This document shows positions 34,901-46,906 of a stretch of 64,000 nt of DNA, in pieces. Both the position numbers and the translations under genes were made by a program. This DNA is from Branchiostoma floridae. Taxonomy: Eukaryota; Chordata; Leptocardii; Amphioxiformes; Branchiostomatidae. Positions within the stretch are counted from its first letter, which is position 1; every line of letters starts with the position of its first letter. The stretch spans positions 2,475,662-2,539,661 of the forward strand of contig NC_049988.1 of the NCBI RefSeq assembly GCF_000003815.2, read 5' to 3'. The notes beneath the pieces were generated by a model, which saw only the letters and a program-made list of their open reading frames with translations, was not told where the DNA came from and ran no database searches.

Positions 34901-37900
34901 ACACCAAAATAAATACCTGCGGTCCCCTGTGTCATCTAGAACCCGTGCCAGGTCCAGAGTGGCGCCAGGCAGCGGTGCCCACGTGATGATGTGGTCTGAG
35001 TACTTGTTGATGAGAGCGTTCAGCTGCTCAGCGCTGTTCTTCGTGTTAGTGTCACGGATGTACCTGGAGCCAGGGCATATCATAATGTGACCACCGGACG
35101 AGATAAAGGAAATCAAAAGTAATTTAACAAATGAAAAAAAAAAATGTTTGAAAATTCCAATTGCCGGAAAGTGTGTGCCTTTCATTCTCAGTTTAGACTA
35201 GTATATCAAATAACTACTCCTGAAATAAGTAGTGGGCCAGGTGTTCTCTGGAGAATGGGGCTACTTTTTAAGTTTCCCAATGTATGAAACGTAATTTGAT
35301 AGAATTTCAGAGCAAAAATATGCGCGACCCTTTGTCTATTTTGAAGTGTATGGCCTTCTTGGTCATCAACAAAACGGCCGAGGAACGACAGCTGTAAGAC
35401 AGGAATACAACTGTTGCCAGATGCTTAAACAGAAAAGTGATCAAAGGGGTGACAACAAGGAAGATAGGACGGATGACTGGCAAGTGACTGTTCTATGAAT
35501 TAGCACACTCACTTGTCCGCAGGATGAGCTTCCACGAAGTACCCAGCGAACGGACAGTAGACTTTAGGATTGACATCACGAACGACTTGTGTCTTGTAGT
35601 AGAGTAGCTTTTTACGTTCGGTGGCGATGAACTTGGCTTTCCATTCCTCTGAAAAAAAGGATAAAAACAAAACGTTTTACATGCAGGTCTTTCTACTTCT
35701 TGTAAATGAGTAATGTATGTTTTCGGTGTTTGTGTGCGTCCGTAGTTTTTCACGTATTGTGAGTGAGAGAAGGCGAGGAGAAAGATGGTGTAAGAGGAGA
35801 CTGGTAGTCCAATGCTGGTCCTGTAGACTGGAAGGAAAATGCATTCACAGAACAATATATAAATTACCTTAAACTCTAAATAACTCAATAGTCCACTGCT
35901 GCCTACCCTTTTGTCAGGATCGCATCGGCAGTATAATCAAATTCTGGATACTACTAAAAATATGACATTTTTGGAATCTCGTTAAAGATATTTTTGTTTC
36001 ACAAAAATGAATTTATGCCTACCTTCTCGGCCGTTATAGTTATTCAGAAAGAACCCATAATCACTCCACACTAAATGTTTCTTGGTGGGAATACCAGCAA
36101 CTTTTATTGACTGGCAACAAAAACATGCGATTAACTCCCCAATTCGGGCGTGGAGCTCGGGGAAGTTCAAACTGCCCTTCTTCTATCTCTGTCAAGAATG
36201 ATTCAGCGTTCGAATCTCTGAACACTGCTTGTTTGAAGGGCGCTGATTGGTTGTTCGAAAAGAACTTCGGTTTGATACTTGGCCCCTGTAACGTTGGGCC
36301 AAATCAAAATATATCGGCCGTCACGTCCGGCCTAAATTTCTATTTCTGGCCTCCATACTATAGTACTGTACAGAAACGTTACCGTTTACAACAGAAGCTT
36401 TTGGTTACTCAAACATGTCCAAGGTCCTTGATAGTGAACAGGTCACTTACTTGTGTATCGCCCTCCAAAGAACGCCATGGGGAACCCGGATGCACCCCCC
36501 GCGAAGTCACTCATCATGATATCCACGTTCCTCGGGAGCCGCATACCGTTAGGCTGAGTGCAGTCCACCGTGTTCAGGATCAGGTGGCCTGACAACACAG
36601 CAAAATGCATTCAATAAATTTTAAGCGTTTCTTTTTCGTATTGTTGCTTCTTTTTTGCACTTCTTCTTCTACCTTCTTGTGCGGAATGAGTCAGTTCGCC
36701 TGTTGGGTGTTCCAAACAAGAAAGGAAAAGAAACAAGAATATTACAAACAAGAAAGCTTCTGAAAAAAGCTGGCTGGTGCGTATTTTGGAAAAAGCCTGG
36801 ATGTTTAACAAAATGACATGAAAAAAGAGTTTTTAAACATCGAATTACTGAATTGGTCTGTCTTCCATTAAAAAAACATTACCTGAGATTTGTCTAACAA
36901 AGAAAACAAAATGTCATAAGTGGGGATCGAACCAACAATTTACGGCTGCAGAAGCAAATTGCTACCTTTACTCAGTGCCGTAGGTATAGATACCTAAGCC
37001 ACAGTGACACCATTACGTCATCAGGCGTTTAGAAGGGTGTATAGAAGGGTTTGATTAAATTGAGTCGTAGTGGATTCATGCATTCGTTGGTTGAACTAAC
37101 CGCTTCTCTCGCCAATAATTATCTTTAAAGAATGAAATGCAAATATTGACAGCTGAAATATCATTTATTGCGTTTTTTCGTGTGACTTTCCCTTTGAAAT
37201 AGGCGTTTTGCTGCGGTCCAACAAAGAATAAGATAAGAAGGGCTTACTTGATCCATGCATCCATGCATGGATCCATTGACCCGCTTCTCGAGTCTCAGAG
37301 CTGGTGCTACGCACCAGCAAAAAATTAACCAGCAAATTCATACGGAAAGTCCTGCTGTCTTACCTTTGTAGTCCACTAAGATGCAGGTGTCCATGTCAGG
37401 ATGCACACCGTCCATCAGGATCATAAAACGGAGATCTGCGTTGATCTGTAGATAATAAATCAGGCAACCAAGGAATCAATCAATTAAACCAAACACGAAT
37501 CATTTTTTATTCGTAAAAGTGAAGAGTTAGCATAGCCCCTGCCTTCCATGCATACATATTTATATCATTTTCTTTTCGGACCGGTGCAGTGATGAAGTAA
37601 GCAGGGTGTTTGCCTCGCATTCAATAGTTTGGGGGTTTGATTCTTAGTCCAGTTATACGTAAGACCCATGCTGCTTTCTCTATTTAGCACACGGCATTTG
37701 TAAAAAGGAAGAGACAGCTTAACACACCACCACCAGTGGACATTTACCTTGATGTAGTGACTCCCCTAAGCTGTGTGGCCCTGGGCTATTGAAGCTGAGA
37801 CAGGCGACACCCGACACTACGTACACGTTGCATTAATCTTTAGCATAAGTTAAAATGTCATCTGTGTTCTTGAGAGAAGTTATTCATGGACTTTTTTTGC

Positions 37901-40900
37901 TCAAAGGATTTAAAAAGCCATTTACATCAGAGCTTAACAACAATCCCTGAAAAGAGACGGCGGGCACTATAGACTTCCCGCAACTTATGATCCACTGCTC
38001 TGTGAGTCAGGTGTTCTTTCTTTAGGTGCCGTTCCTTGAAAAAGACTAGTGCTGTTTAGTAAAAATATTTTGTGAGTCAAATTTTTGTGTTGGATCTTAC
38101 AGTTTAACAAGTTAAAGAATCTTAAGCGTAGATAACACGCAATAATACAGATACACCTCACCTCTTGCCACACGCCGAAGCTGCAGACGTTAATACGGTT
38201 CAACCTGACCCCGCTCTGCTCCAGCTTACAGAAGACCGGCATGGCCGTGTCTCCCACGTAGATCGGGATGTCCGGGTTCTTTTCTGCAAGCAGCGCCAGA
38301 GTTGGGTAGCTGGGAAAAATACAGCATGTATATCGCATAATTCCGCCGTTTACACTGCCATTAAAAAAAGGATATAATGAAAGCCTTCTTCTCAACAATA
38401 TCCAGAACACATTGTCATCTGAAACGTTGGCGATTACGACAAATGGCGTTATATAACTCTATATCACGTTTTCCCCGATCTGAAAAGTACATACATGTAC
38501 AAGGAAAGCTCTGTCGGAAATATAAGGTAAAAATATTTAAGATGCAGAATAGTTTAAGAATGCAGAGAAGAGAAGAAAGTACCAAGCCACTTCAAACGCT
38601 TTATCGCCGATCTCCACCCAGGCAAACTGTCCCAGAGTTCACCCAAGTGCGGAGGAAGCCTCACAGAGCTGTGGAGGTTTGCTAAGTGGAAGTTGATGGC
38701 ATACAAAAGCAAGATAAGGTTTTCTACAAACACACAAAGGCAACAATGAACACTGATATGTTATTCTATGTAACTTCAGTACTAACGTTCCGGAAAATAC
38801 TATTACATTGCAAGTACCGTATGTTTCAATATCTTTGGAGGTTTTAAGTGCTGTTCAAATCACAATTCTCATGGCCTTCATGAAGTGCAATAAATACTAT
38901 AACAAAAACCTCCAATAAAAATGGAACAATCGTCGCAAACCTGAGATGATCGGAGTGCACATGGCTGATATAAATGAGGTCAGCACGTGACAGCCTATCC
39001 AGCCAATCAGCGGGCGGTTCGTGGATCAGCCACCATCCCCTAGCGAAGGCGGGTCCAGTCAGCCATGGGTCGAAGAACATGATCTTGTCTCCCAGCCTCA
39101 GTTCCATACACGCATGCGCGAAAAACGTCAGCTATCGAGCAATATACATATTTAAAAGTTTGATTCCAGATTGGCCACAGACTTCCGTTTTTACATGTGT
39201 TAGAGCATTGGCCGCTATACCACCCATAATAAAAAGCGAGGTTGGGTACTATCTTAAACTTAAGAAGATAATCTATAACAGAAAAGCGATTCAAAGCGCA
39301 ATGCCTTTTTTCGTGGCAATTATAAACGGATAACAAATATCATGAAACCCATTAACAGCTTCTTAGGTTACACCTTTTTCCCTATATATATACAGTGATA
39401 CCAACATCACTTAATCCCCAACATGTCATAACTAAAAGCATAACTTTCTTGGCGAAGGTAATCATTTAAAACATATGATTTTATTTATCATTGAGTAGGT
39501 CAAGTCGGAATGCAGGCCGGTTTACAGAAGTAGGCTGTGGCTTTATGTCAGAAATCACAATAGAAACAAGCTCGAGTCATTGAAATTGAGACAAAACTAA
39601 CCTATTAGAAAAGGATGACATTTGACTAATTTTTTCATGACAACCAAATGAAAGTAGTCTGTTTGAGACCTGTACTTCTCCGGGTTGAATGTCCTGCGGG
39701 GCTCTCGCGTCGACCTTCCACGGCTCAGGCGGGATCAGCTCCACCAGGGTCAGCGAGCCGTCCTCCTCTAGCTCAGGAACTGGAACATAATGTCAGAATG
39801 GGTTATTCAAGGAGACTAGCAAAGGAAAAGTACTGTCTGGTCAAAACAATGATCTCATACTCTCTTAACACTATCGAGCAATCACAAATTTCGGTCGGCC
39901 AGGCTTATATCATTGATGGCGAAGTATTTCTTTTGATTCATTTTTTGCGTTGTCTCGTCTTTTAAATCGTAACTTGGTACCATGTATCATATTAAAACTT
40001 AAGTCATAGGTCATACGATTCGATTGTTTGCTTACAGGTTGGACCTCCCATGTATGAGCTGTAAATACAAATGATCGCATTGTCTGGGAATGGTTTTCTG
40101 TAACAGTTTGAGAGTTACTTTATTTTAGGTATACTGTTCATTTCTTTTGTTCATTACACCCACTTGGTTATTTTATTTTTTATTGTTACAACGATTGATG
40201 TTTTGGTATTTATGTTACAGCTTTTCTACTGATGACCTCTGACCCTTGACCTCTCATAATTATTTTAAGTTCACTGCGTTTACTTCAATTTTACATTCAG
40301 TTGACTTTTAGTTCTTATCATGTTATACTTATGCACACTTATGGTGACTTTATGTTAGTTGATTGTTTTGTAATTTAAATTGACTCCAGGGAGAAAAAAT
40401 ATCCATTGCATAGTCTAATTGGAGATTGCAACAGACAAACAAACAAACAAATACTGAGTGTAGATTTGCCGTACCTAACCTCTCCTGGCTGAAGCTGTCC
40501 GGAGGGTTGACGTACTTCATGGTGGAACAGTCCAGTCTCCAGCCGTGCTTGGTGCATCGTAGAACGCTAGGAAATGTAAAATGTAACAGTCAGAACCGTG
40601 CGTTTTTTTAGTGATCTAACTGGTATACATACAGCCATTGTTGCCAAGCTAGCCGAAGGATATATGTAATGTAACGGGCTTAAACTTCATGAGAATTACA
40701 TATTGACAAATTTCGCAAGTGAGCACTAATTTCACAAAAAAAAAATGAAGCATGGGACTCGGGTAATTTACGGTCTGTGATTCAATGGAGCTCGCTTGGG
40801 GGAATAAAAAGGGCGCGGTCCCGCATAGTTACAAGAGTGATGGAACCGAACATAAAATTCGAACCACTCTTTGACCGCATGTGACCCCACGGGTAACCAT

Positions 40901-43900
40901 TTTATCATGTAACGTTACTTTGCGAAAACAGGAACTCACTACACACATATGAACATGGGGCACACTAGCTACTTGAGACGTATAAATGCTAACCATTTTG
41001 GATATTGATAAGGTATTTATCAAGTATTGCCATAATTCGACGTGATTGACAAAAGGAGGCCCCCGATAAAGCCATATAATGGTACCGTCCGAACCACGTT
41101 CGAACGGTCGAACTCTCGGGATGTAAAATGGCAGGAAAACAAACCCAAACCAAATTAGCAATGCTGTTGATAAAAATATAACAGCTATGGGGTAGGTAGG
41201 TACATGTAGGTTAAAGATGTACAACTTACATCAAGATACAAAAAAAGCCTGGAAAAATCAGAATTTAATAGAAAAAGTCTTAGATCAAGAAAAATTTAAA
41301 GGCTCTACGCGCTGTCACCACTTGGGCTTGTGTACTTGAAGTAATATACTGCTTATAAACAAAATCTGTGTTATTACCCACAAAACCTGATAACCTAAAA
41401 GTAGATGTCGTCATCATAATGTAGTCAGCGAAATTTGTTTTTGCTATGACAAGTATTTTGAAGTTTCGGGCGTATATATATAGAATACCCCTTAATACAG
41501 CTGTGTCACATGCCGTAATTTATCTATACACTATTTTACATTTTGGCTATAAATGTGTACTCAAACCTGCCAGTGGAGTCTTCAACATCCTGCACGAACT
41601 TGCCACCCTGATGTTTACAGATGTTGCGGCAGGCCTTGTACGGCTCCTCTGGGTTTATCGGGTCCTGTAGGGTGTGATCACATGCTATAATCAGTGGAAT
41701 AATAGATGGATTGATGTTTGAAACATGTTTATTTTTGTAGAAATTTTCTTCATTCTACCCTCTATTTTCCATTGTTACTCATGCCAGTCAGTCGGTTTGA
41801 ATCGTGTTTACGGTGGACGGCTATCTATCGTCAAGTAATCTTAAGAACTAAGAGGTCTTTTATATAATGGACACGACTGTACACTATTATGATTTAAAGG
41901 TTCTTCACCGGCCTCACTGGGAACCTTGTCAACTTTGGGGGGTGGGGGGGGGGTGTGGGCGTAGGTCGATTCGCGATTTTTAACCGGGAATATGCCGGGA
42001 AAGGAATATATGCCGGGAAAGGAATATACACCGGAAAGCTTGTACGGGCTAGACGAATCGGGTTCCCAGTAGGCCTGCTACTTGTCGATATCTACAAAGC
42101 CACATTAGAAAACACTTATCTCCATTTCGTATGGATATGCGAACTTCCCGTCATAAACGCGTCCAGCACTGGCAGCCCGGCACACGCACCGTCTTGCGAT
42201 GACCCGTAACTTTGTAACGGTCGTCGGGTCACGCAATTCAAAACACGGCTCATTTGAAAACGAGTACTTACCGTAGAAAGATCTAGAAAAACTATGCTGA
42301 AACTTCCCATCATGTACGAAAGAGCAAGGGCAGACCGGGCAGCCAGGGAAATCTGGGACTTCCCCGAGTTGAGGGAAGGACAATCCCTGGCCATTGCTGC
42401 GGTCTGCGAAGGCAATTAATGTTTTGTTGGCCTTGCTACAGGCCAAGGCAAGTCGCTCTGCTATCAGATTTTGCCGTCGACCGCCAGAGAACCCACCATA
42501 GCATGGTCATCGTCATCTCGCCACTTCATGCCCTTGTTGCTGATCAGCTAAGACTTGTTTGCACTAACGTTACATGTAGGAAATCGTTTTGTGTATTTTT
42601 TGAGATCGAGCGACCGTCTTTTTACGTAACTCTCGCCCCCCTCCCACATTCAGATTGCCGGTCGGATCATCGATGGTGTATGAAAATATGTTTTTAAACC
42701 CACTGGTCCCAGTGACACAATAAGATAGAAAAAATGTTTTACACTTATCTGAAATGTAAGTTTTGCATGTGTATTAATTATTCGTTTACACGGTTTCCGG
42801 TAACGTTACGTAGGTTTGTGGCACGCTTCGGGCCGTACACTATTAACGTTGACGTGTGAAGTGCTTGTCGCGATGCTGTGAATTACTTCTCGCGGCAGTG
42901 TGAATAACTTCTCGCGAATACATTCATTGGCCGTCTGAAATGCATTCTTAATCATTATTGCGTTTGTAGATAGCGACAAGTAGCAGGCCTACTGGGAACC
43001 CGATTTCGCCTAGCCTGTACAAGCTTTCCGGTGTATATTCCTTTCCCGGCAGATATTCCTTTCCCGGCATATTCCCGGTTAAAAATCGCGAATCGACCTA
43101 CGCCCCCCCCCCCCCCAAAAAAAAAATTGACAAGGTTCCCAGAGAGGCCGGTGAGGGAGGCTATGCCAGTCTGTCAATGTCCTCCTGCATGTTCGGTCAG
43201 TAATGACCTACGTTACCTGGAATACACGGGCGTGCCACTTTCTTTTATCTCCGAATAAAGAATGATATTACTACAGCCCCTGACACTTAAGTTACAGAGA
43301 CAAGAGTCCTTGTCGTTTACGTTAAGACAAGAAAGGAACGACAAGCAGATGACTAATAAAATCAAATGTTTCGTGACAAATTTGTGCACAGTTTACATCT
43401 CTAAAGCTAATGTTTGCTTGAACCCTATTCAGGGGAGTGGTCGTGGAGGGGGGGTCTTTTGATGCCCGTCCCCTTTAACTCCTGTAATTATACATCGACT
43501 ATTCGTAGGACCACCAAAATTCCTGAGTATGATATAAACATAATCTCAATGGTTTTGTGCAACATTAAAGTTGGCGCGGAGACCCCCACCCCCCTCCAGC
43601 TCCTTCTGAACAGGGTTAAGCCATGGGTGCACCTATATACCCATCGTCTATAGGCCAGCTGTTCCACAATACCGGGAAATAGAGGTGATTTCTCAACTTA
43701 TTACATTGATAATGAAAACAACTACCGCGAAAAAAAGATCCCAAGGATCAAACACGTTCTGACCATAAAATGCATATGACTATAAACCGAGCAAAATGTT
43801 AGCAGTATGCTATGTCAAACCAACCTCAATACTGGACACGCAAAACCGAACGAGATGGCATATTCCGACGAGGACAACATCTGCCTGACGACATTCAATT

Positions 43901-46900
43901 ACCAAAAGGCTTAATGCGCGATTATAACGAAGATCTAAACCACTATACCGGACGTCGTATCGGTGAAAACTGAAATTATTTCAAAAACAGGTACGACGAA
44001 GAAAAGAATGTGCATCATTTTGCAACGTAGTACAGACGATATGCCAAACCACATGCGATGGCGGCAAACGGAAAATAGAGATATAGGTGCGAACACTCAA
44101 CGCATAAACCGTTCACAAGACTATTGCTAGAGTTTACCCTCCAATCACAGAGTAATTGAAACTCAGGCGTGTTACTTGACGTGTGTACAAAAGAAAAATA
44201 ATGAAGCAAAATTATTTGTGATCCTAATAGTTTAATAGAATTCTGTTGATTAATAATCAGTGACAAGTCAACCACATAAAGGCTGGTCTTTTCTTATATT
44301 TGATAAATATAATATTGAAAGCCTGATAGTATGGTACGCAATCATATATTCATCACCAGAATCTGATGAAGGTAGGCACTCTTTCTTTTACTTATACACT
44401 ATGCTATAGAGCGAGCTTAACGGTAAAGTTTAATTGTATTGATCAATGACCTGGTCAAAGTACGTACCAAGCAGATGTAGTACAAGCTGTATAGCTCTAT
44501 TTCTATCTTCTTTTTTACACGCATGCAACACCATAGGATAAACCTACTGGTATGGTATTATGTGCAAGTAGCTTAAACGGTAGGGTAGTATCCCTTAATT
44601 GTCTTATAATTTGACCGCCTGGAACGCAGATTTTGAGAATACAAATACGTGACTGTTCCTACAATGTATTCTAAATAATAATTGTGAATTTACGCATTCA
44701 TTGCTTGGTCTGCTATTGCCTACGTTTTTGTGTATATTCACGTGTTTGGCCACGTTCTCGTAGCTCGGAACAGAATGAATTTCCGGTGACTTCATAATCC
44801 TGTTTTCCTACAAGTGTTAATATTAGTACGTGTTGTTTATTCGGAGACTTGAATAACATTTCTGTGTTTCTTGGCACATTTTTTTTGTTACCTTAGACTA
44901 GATGTAATATATTGATAAGTTTTATTAATAAGTTTAACTCGTGTCTTTTGGAACGCTTTTCTTTAATTAAGATTAATTAAGTTGCTTTATAAGGGATAAA
45001 ATTTGACACGGTTGCTATTTGCGGTGAACGTTACCCTTTGTATGACTGGTTTGCTGTCGCACTGTCATAATTCCCTACATACTGAGGTCTTGTGGTATTC
45101 ATCGTCTACAAACTGTACTTTTGTATGCAGGCTCTCAACATTGCTATACCAATAACTGCATCTCATTGATACAGTCAAGCATTTTTACCATGTTACAGAC
45201 CATAGTTCTATCATGGCGTGATGCCAAATTTTCTCAACAGTACTAGTTCTATGCAAGATACAGAACGCCATCCGCGTTTTGTTCAAAATATAACTTCACA
45301 TTGATCAGGAACAGATACTTTCGTAAGCTCCAAAGAGAACTATGCGTCCGTCTTATTCGAAGACAGGTACACAGAATTAGGGTAGTAATAAGCTTACCGT
45401 GACTAGTGCATTCGGCTCACAATACTCAATTACTTCTGTTTTACGCTATTGAACTTATATTTGCTAAGCAAGCCATGCTGTCAACTGGCAACACGATTTA
45501 CCAATAAATGGAGCTGGTCGGTTCAACCGAGGCTCTGACCAGCAGATGTTAAACGCATCCTAAGTTGTACCAAGAATCTTAAAGATCAAATTACAATAGG
45601 ATTATCGTCATAATCGAGGTTAAATGGTGTCAAAACACTCTCGAAAAGAAACTGTAACAGCATAAGCAATAAACAAGTAGTGTCGATACTGTCTTAGTGA
45701 CATCGGAATGGACACCCAAGGGTGGGATTATCTCACAAAAGCGCATGTAAATAGAAACACATAGGCGCTCAGCTCTAACGGCTAAATAGGCTCGAGTAAA
45801 GAATATACCTAAAATACCTGGCTAAATATAAACCTTCAAATTGCAATGGATTTCATAAAAGAGACGATCATGTGTCAAACGGGGCATTTAACTTCACATA
45901 AAACCGAAAAACAACAAACTGTTACTTTGTAAAGGCCGGTAGAAAGGTTTGTTAGAAAATCAAGATATGGTTCTGCTTATGGCGGTTAATTATATATAAG
46001 GACCTTTATACTTCCTCTGTGTGTAGAGACATATATTTTGATGTACTTAAAACTGCACACCCGTATATTTCCAAACTAAAATAAACACTACTGCATGTTG
46101 ATAGCAATTTTTTTTACTTTATCCCAAACCCAAAGATGGCAATTTTCGCGCGCTTCCTATTGTAGATCAAGAAACTTAGATAGACTTTTTTCTTTGGTAT
46201 AATCAATCCTTAAGCATGACGTTATCACAACAGAAGAGAGACCAGCTAAGTCGCATTTACAGGTCCGCACCAGTACGCTAAAACTACTAGAATTGAACCC
46301 GTAACTGCACCAGAATTAAGTTTTATAGGTTGGCATCCACCTGTCTCGGAAAACAATGATAGGCAAACATTTATTACTGGCCGTCTGCCTGGCCTGCACG
46401 TGACTTTTTTAAGGTGAAAAAGGGATGTGCACTTCCTTCTGTCCTTCTCCAAGCCCTCGTCTAGCGGCGCACAAACACCCTATTTTCACTAAGACGGCGC
46501 TCTCGACACACTCTCTCTTCAACGAAAAATTTCACAGATGGCTCAACGAGTTGTATAGAACAGAAATATTTTTTTTTGCATTTTGTGTGATTTGTTGTCT
46601 CCTAAGTCACACTGTTACGTTTAGTATGATATAGCCAGTGTGAAAGCGAAGGTTACACATATCCTATTTAGGTAACAGTGAGAGCGCAGCCCGATCAACG
46701 TCTAGTGGAAAATGGGGCCTTAGTCTCAAAGGAGTGGCATGCAATCTATGAAAAGTACACATTTTAGGTATTCACCTAGTCTTATAGATACACACCTTGT
46801 ATATGACAAAGTTGCCAGCTTCCTTACAGATCAGGTTCACTCCCGGTTTCAGAGCGGCCGTTTCACGAGGTGTTAACCGCAGGACCTCCACGCTTTTCTG

Positions 46901-46906
46901 CTCCAT
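31808..46906 (-). CDS. CMAH: CMP-N-acetylneuraminate hydroxylase, complete (15 coding exons)
   Basis: Converts CMP-Neu5Ac to CMP-Neu5Gc using O2 and electrons from cytochrome b5. Exons in transcript order: 46906-46796, 41664-41567, 40566-40475, 39779-39670, 39131-38941, 38309-38162, 37445-37364, 36588-36451, 35648-35513, 35063-34917, 34700-34526, 32739-32623, 32463-32348, 32212-32076, 31911-31808. Every junction is GT-AG, phases are consistent throughout, and the total is 1902 nt or 633 residues plus stop. Mammalian CMAH is near 580-600 residues; the excess is the C-terminal tail. The Rieske site is C53-x-H55 and C74-x2-H77. The metallo-beta-lactamase-like motif is H194-x-H196-x-D198-H199. 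The ATG at 46906 aligns with the family start and follows a likely UTR acceptor (TTGTATAG, exon at about 46914). No inactivating change was seen. Introns carry minisatellite, SINE-like and TIR elements. Confidence 0.95.
32711..34215. repeat. 74-bp minisatellite copying the CMAH exon 12 acceptor
   Basis: About 21 units of roughly 74 bp. The first, at 32711-32739, is genuine CMAH coding sequence: the start of coding exon 12, encoding MIETDDDFQP on the minus strand. Each further unit repeats the first 29 exonic bases, the AG acceptor and about 43 intronic bases. Later units (after about 33700) drift more and contain small indels. A CA-rich tract follows at 34260-34390. Plus-strand frames through the array are not genes. 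Confidence 0.93.
36918..37015 (-). repeat. tRNA-derived SINE-like element
   Basis: On the minus strand there is an A-box-like TGGCTTAGGTA near 37000, then a B-box GGTTCGATCCC (36923-36933), spaced as in a tRNA promoter. The arms do not form a full tRNA cloverleaf on inspection, so a SINE head or tRNA pseudogene is more likely than a working tRNA. It lies in a CMAH intron. Confidence 0.45.
37575..37800 (+). repeat. tRNA-derived SINE-like element
   Basis: A B-box-like GGTTTGATTC near 37634-37643 is preceded by an A-box-like TAAGCAGGGTG near 37599. A non-tRNA body follows, ending around GGCCCTGGGCTATTGAAGC. It sits in the intron between CMAH coding exons 6 and 7, opposite to the gene. Confidence 0.45.
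38162..39131 (-). CDS. CMAH: CMAH coding exons 5-6: metallo-beta-lactamase-like core
   Basis: Exon 5 (39131-38941) encodes DPWLTGPAFARGWWLIHEPP and the metal-site motif HVHSDH at its end. Exon 6 (38309-38162) encodes NPDIPIYVGDTAMPVFCKLE, followed by a QSGVRLN segment. Both match the conserved centre of CMAH. The junction splits a Ser/Arg codon (AG then C). Confidence 0.93.
40475..41664 (-). CDS. CMAH: CMAH coding exons 2-3: Rieske [2Fe-2S] site
   Basis: Exon 2 (41664-41567) carries CRNICKHQGG, giving the first Cys-x-His pair. Exon 3 (40566-40475) carries CTKHGW, the second Cys-x2-His pair, then STMKYVNPPDSF, a family hallmark. The exon 3 donor is GTACGG at 40474. An alternative GTTAGG five bases upstream would shift the frame and hit a stop in exon 4, so the downstream donor is preferred. 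Loss of the corresponding exon inactivates the human gene, so its integrity here is informative. Confidence 0.93.
41904..43154. mobile_element. DNA element with about 190-bp TIRs in CMAH intron 1
   Basis: Terminal inverted repeats at 41904-42098 and 42963-43154 read TCACCGGCCTC, CTGGGAACCTTGTCAA, a G/C homopolymer, TCGCGATTTTTAACCGGGAATATG and so on, with a duplicated CCGGGAAAGGAATAT submotif in each arm. The central roughly 860 bp contains a decayed helicase fragment. No transposase is recognised. The target duplication was not determined. Confidence 0.75.
42312..42564 (+). pseudogene. RecQ-family helicase N-terminal fragment (broken)
   Basis: Translated in two frames, this piece shows the order expected for a RecQ helicase start: FPELREGQSLAIAA (motif 0, the Q/RxxQ region), then ATGQGKSLCYQILPS (motif I, Walker A TGxGKS), then VIVISPLHALVADQL (motif Ia). 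It is interrupted by a TAA at 42417-42419 and a frameshift between about 42455 and 42503. The rest of the helicase (DExH box and beyond) is missing. It lies inside the TIR element, suggesting the element or its autonomous parent carried a helicase gene. Confidence 0.7.
43417..43620. mobile_element. MITE with AACCCTRTTCAG ends
   Basis: The left end CTTGAACCCTATTCAG (43417-43432) and the inverted right end (complement of CTTAACCCTGTTCAG, 43606-43620) bound about 200 bp. G-rich and C-rich subterminal blocks are complementary. No coding content. Confidence 0.55.
43621..46795. other. rest of CMAH intron 1, nothing recognised
   Basis: The region between the MITE and CMAH coding exon 1 contains short frames without family resemblance and no clear repeat structure by eye. 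Confidence 0.4.

Noticed and set aside
36107-36592. 161-codon plus frame
   Set aside because: Its right part is the antisense shadow of CMAH coding exon 8; the rest has no family resemblance.
4178-46906. Functional pairing of the SLC35G-like transporter with CMAH as a sialic-acid cluster
   Set aside because: SLC35G proteins are not established CMP-sialate carriers, and the genes are 24 kb apart with many repeats between, so proximity alone is weak.
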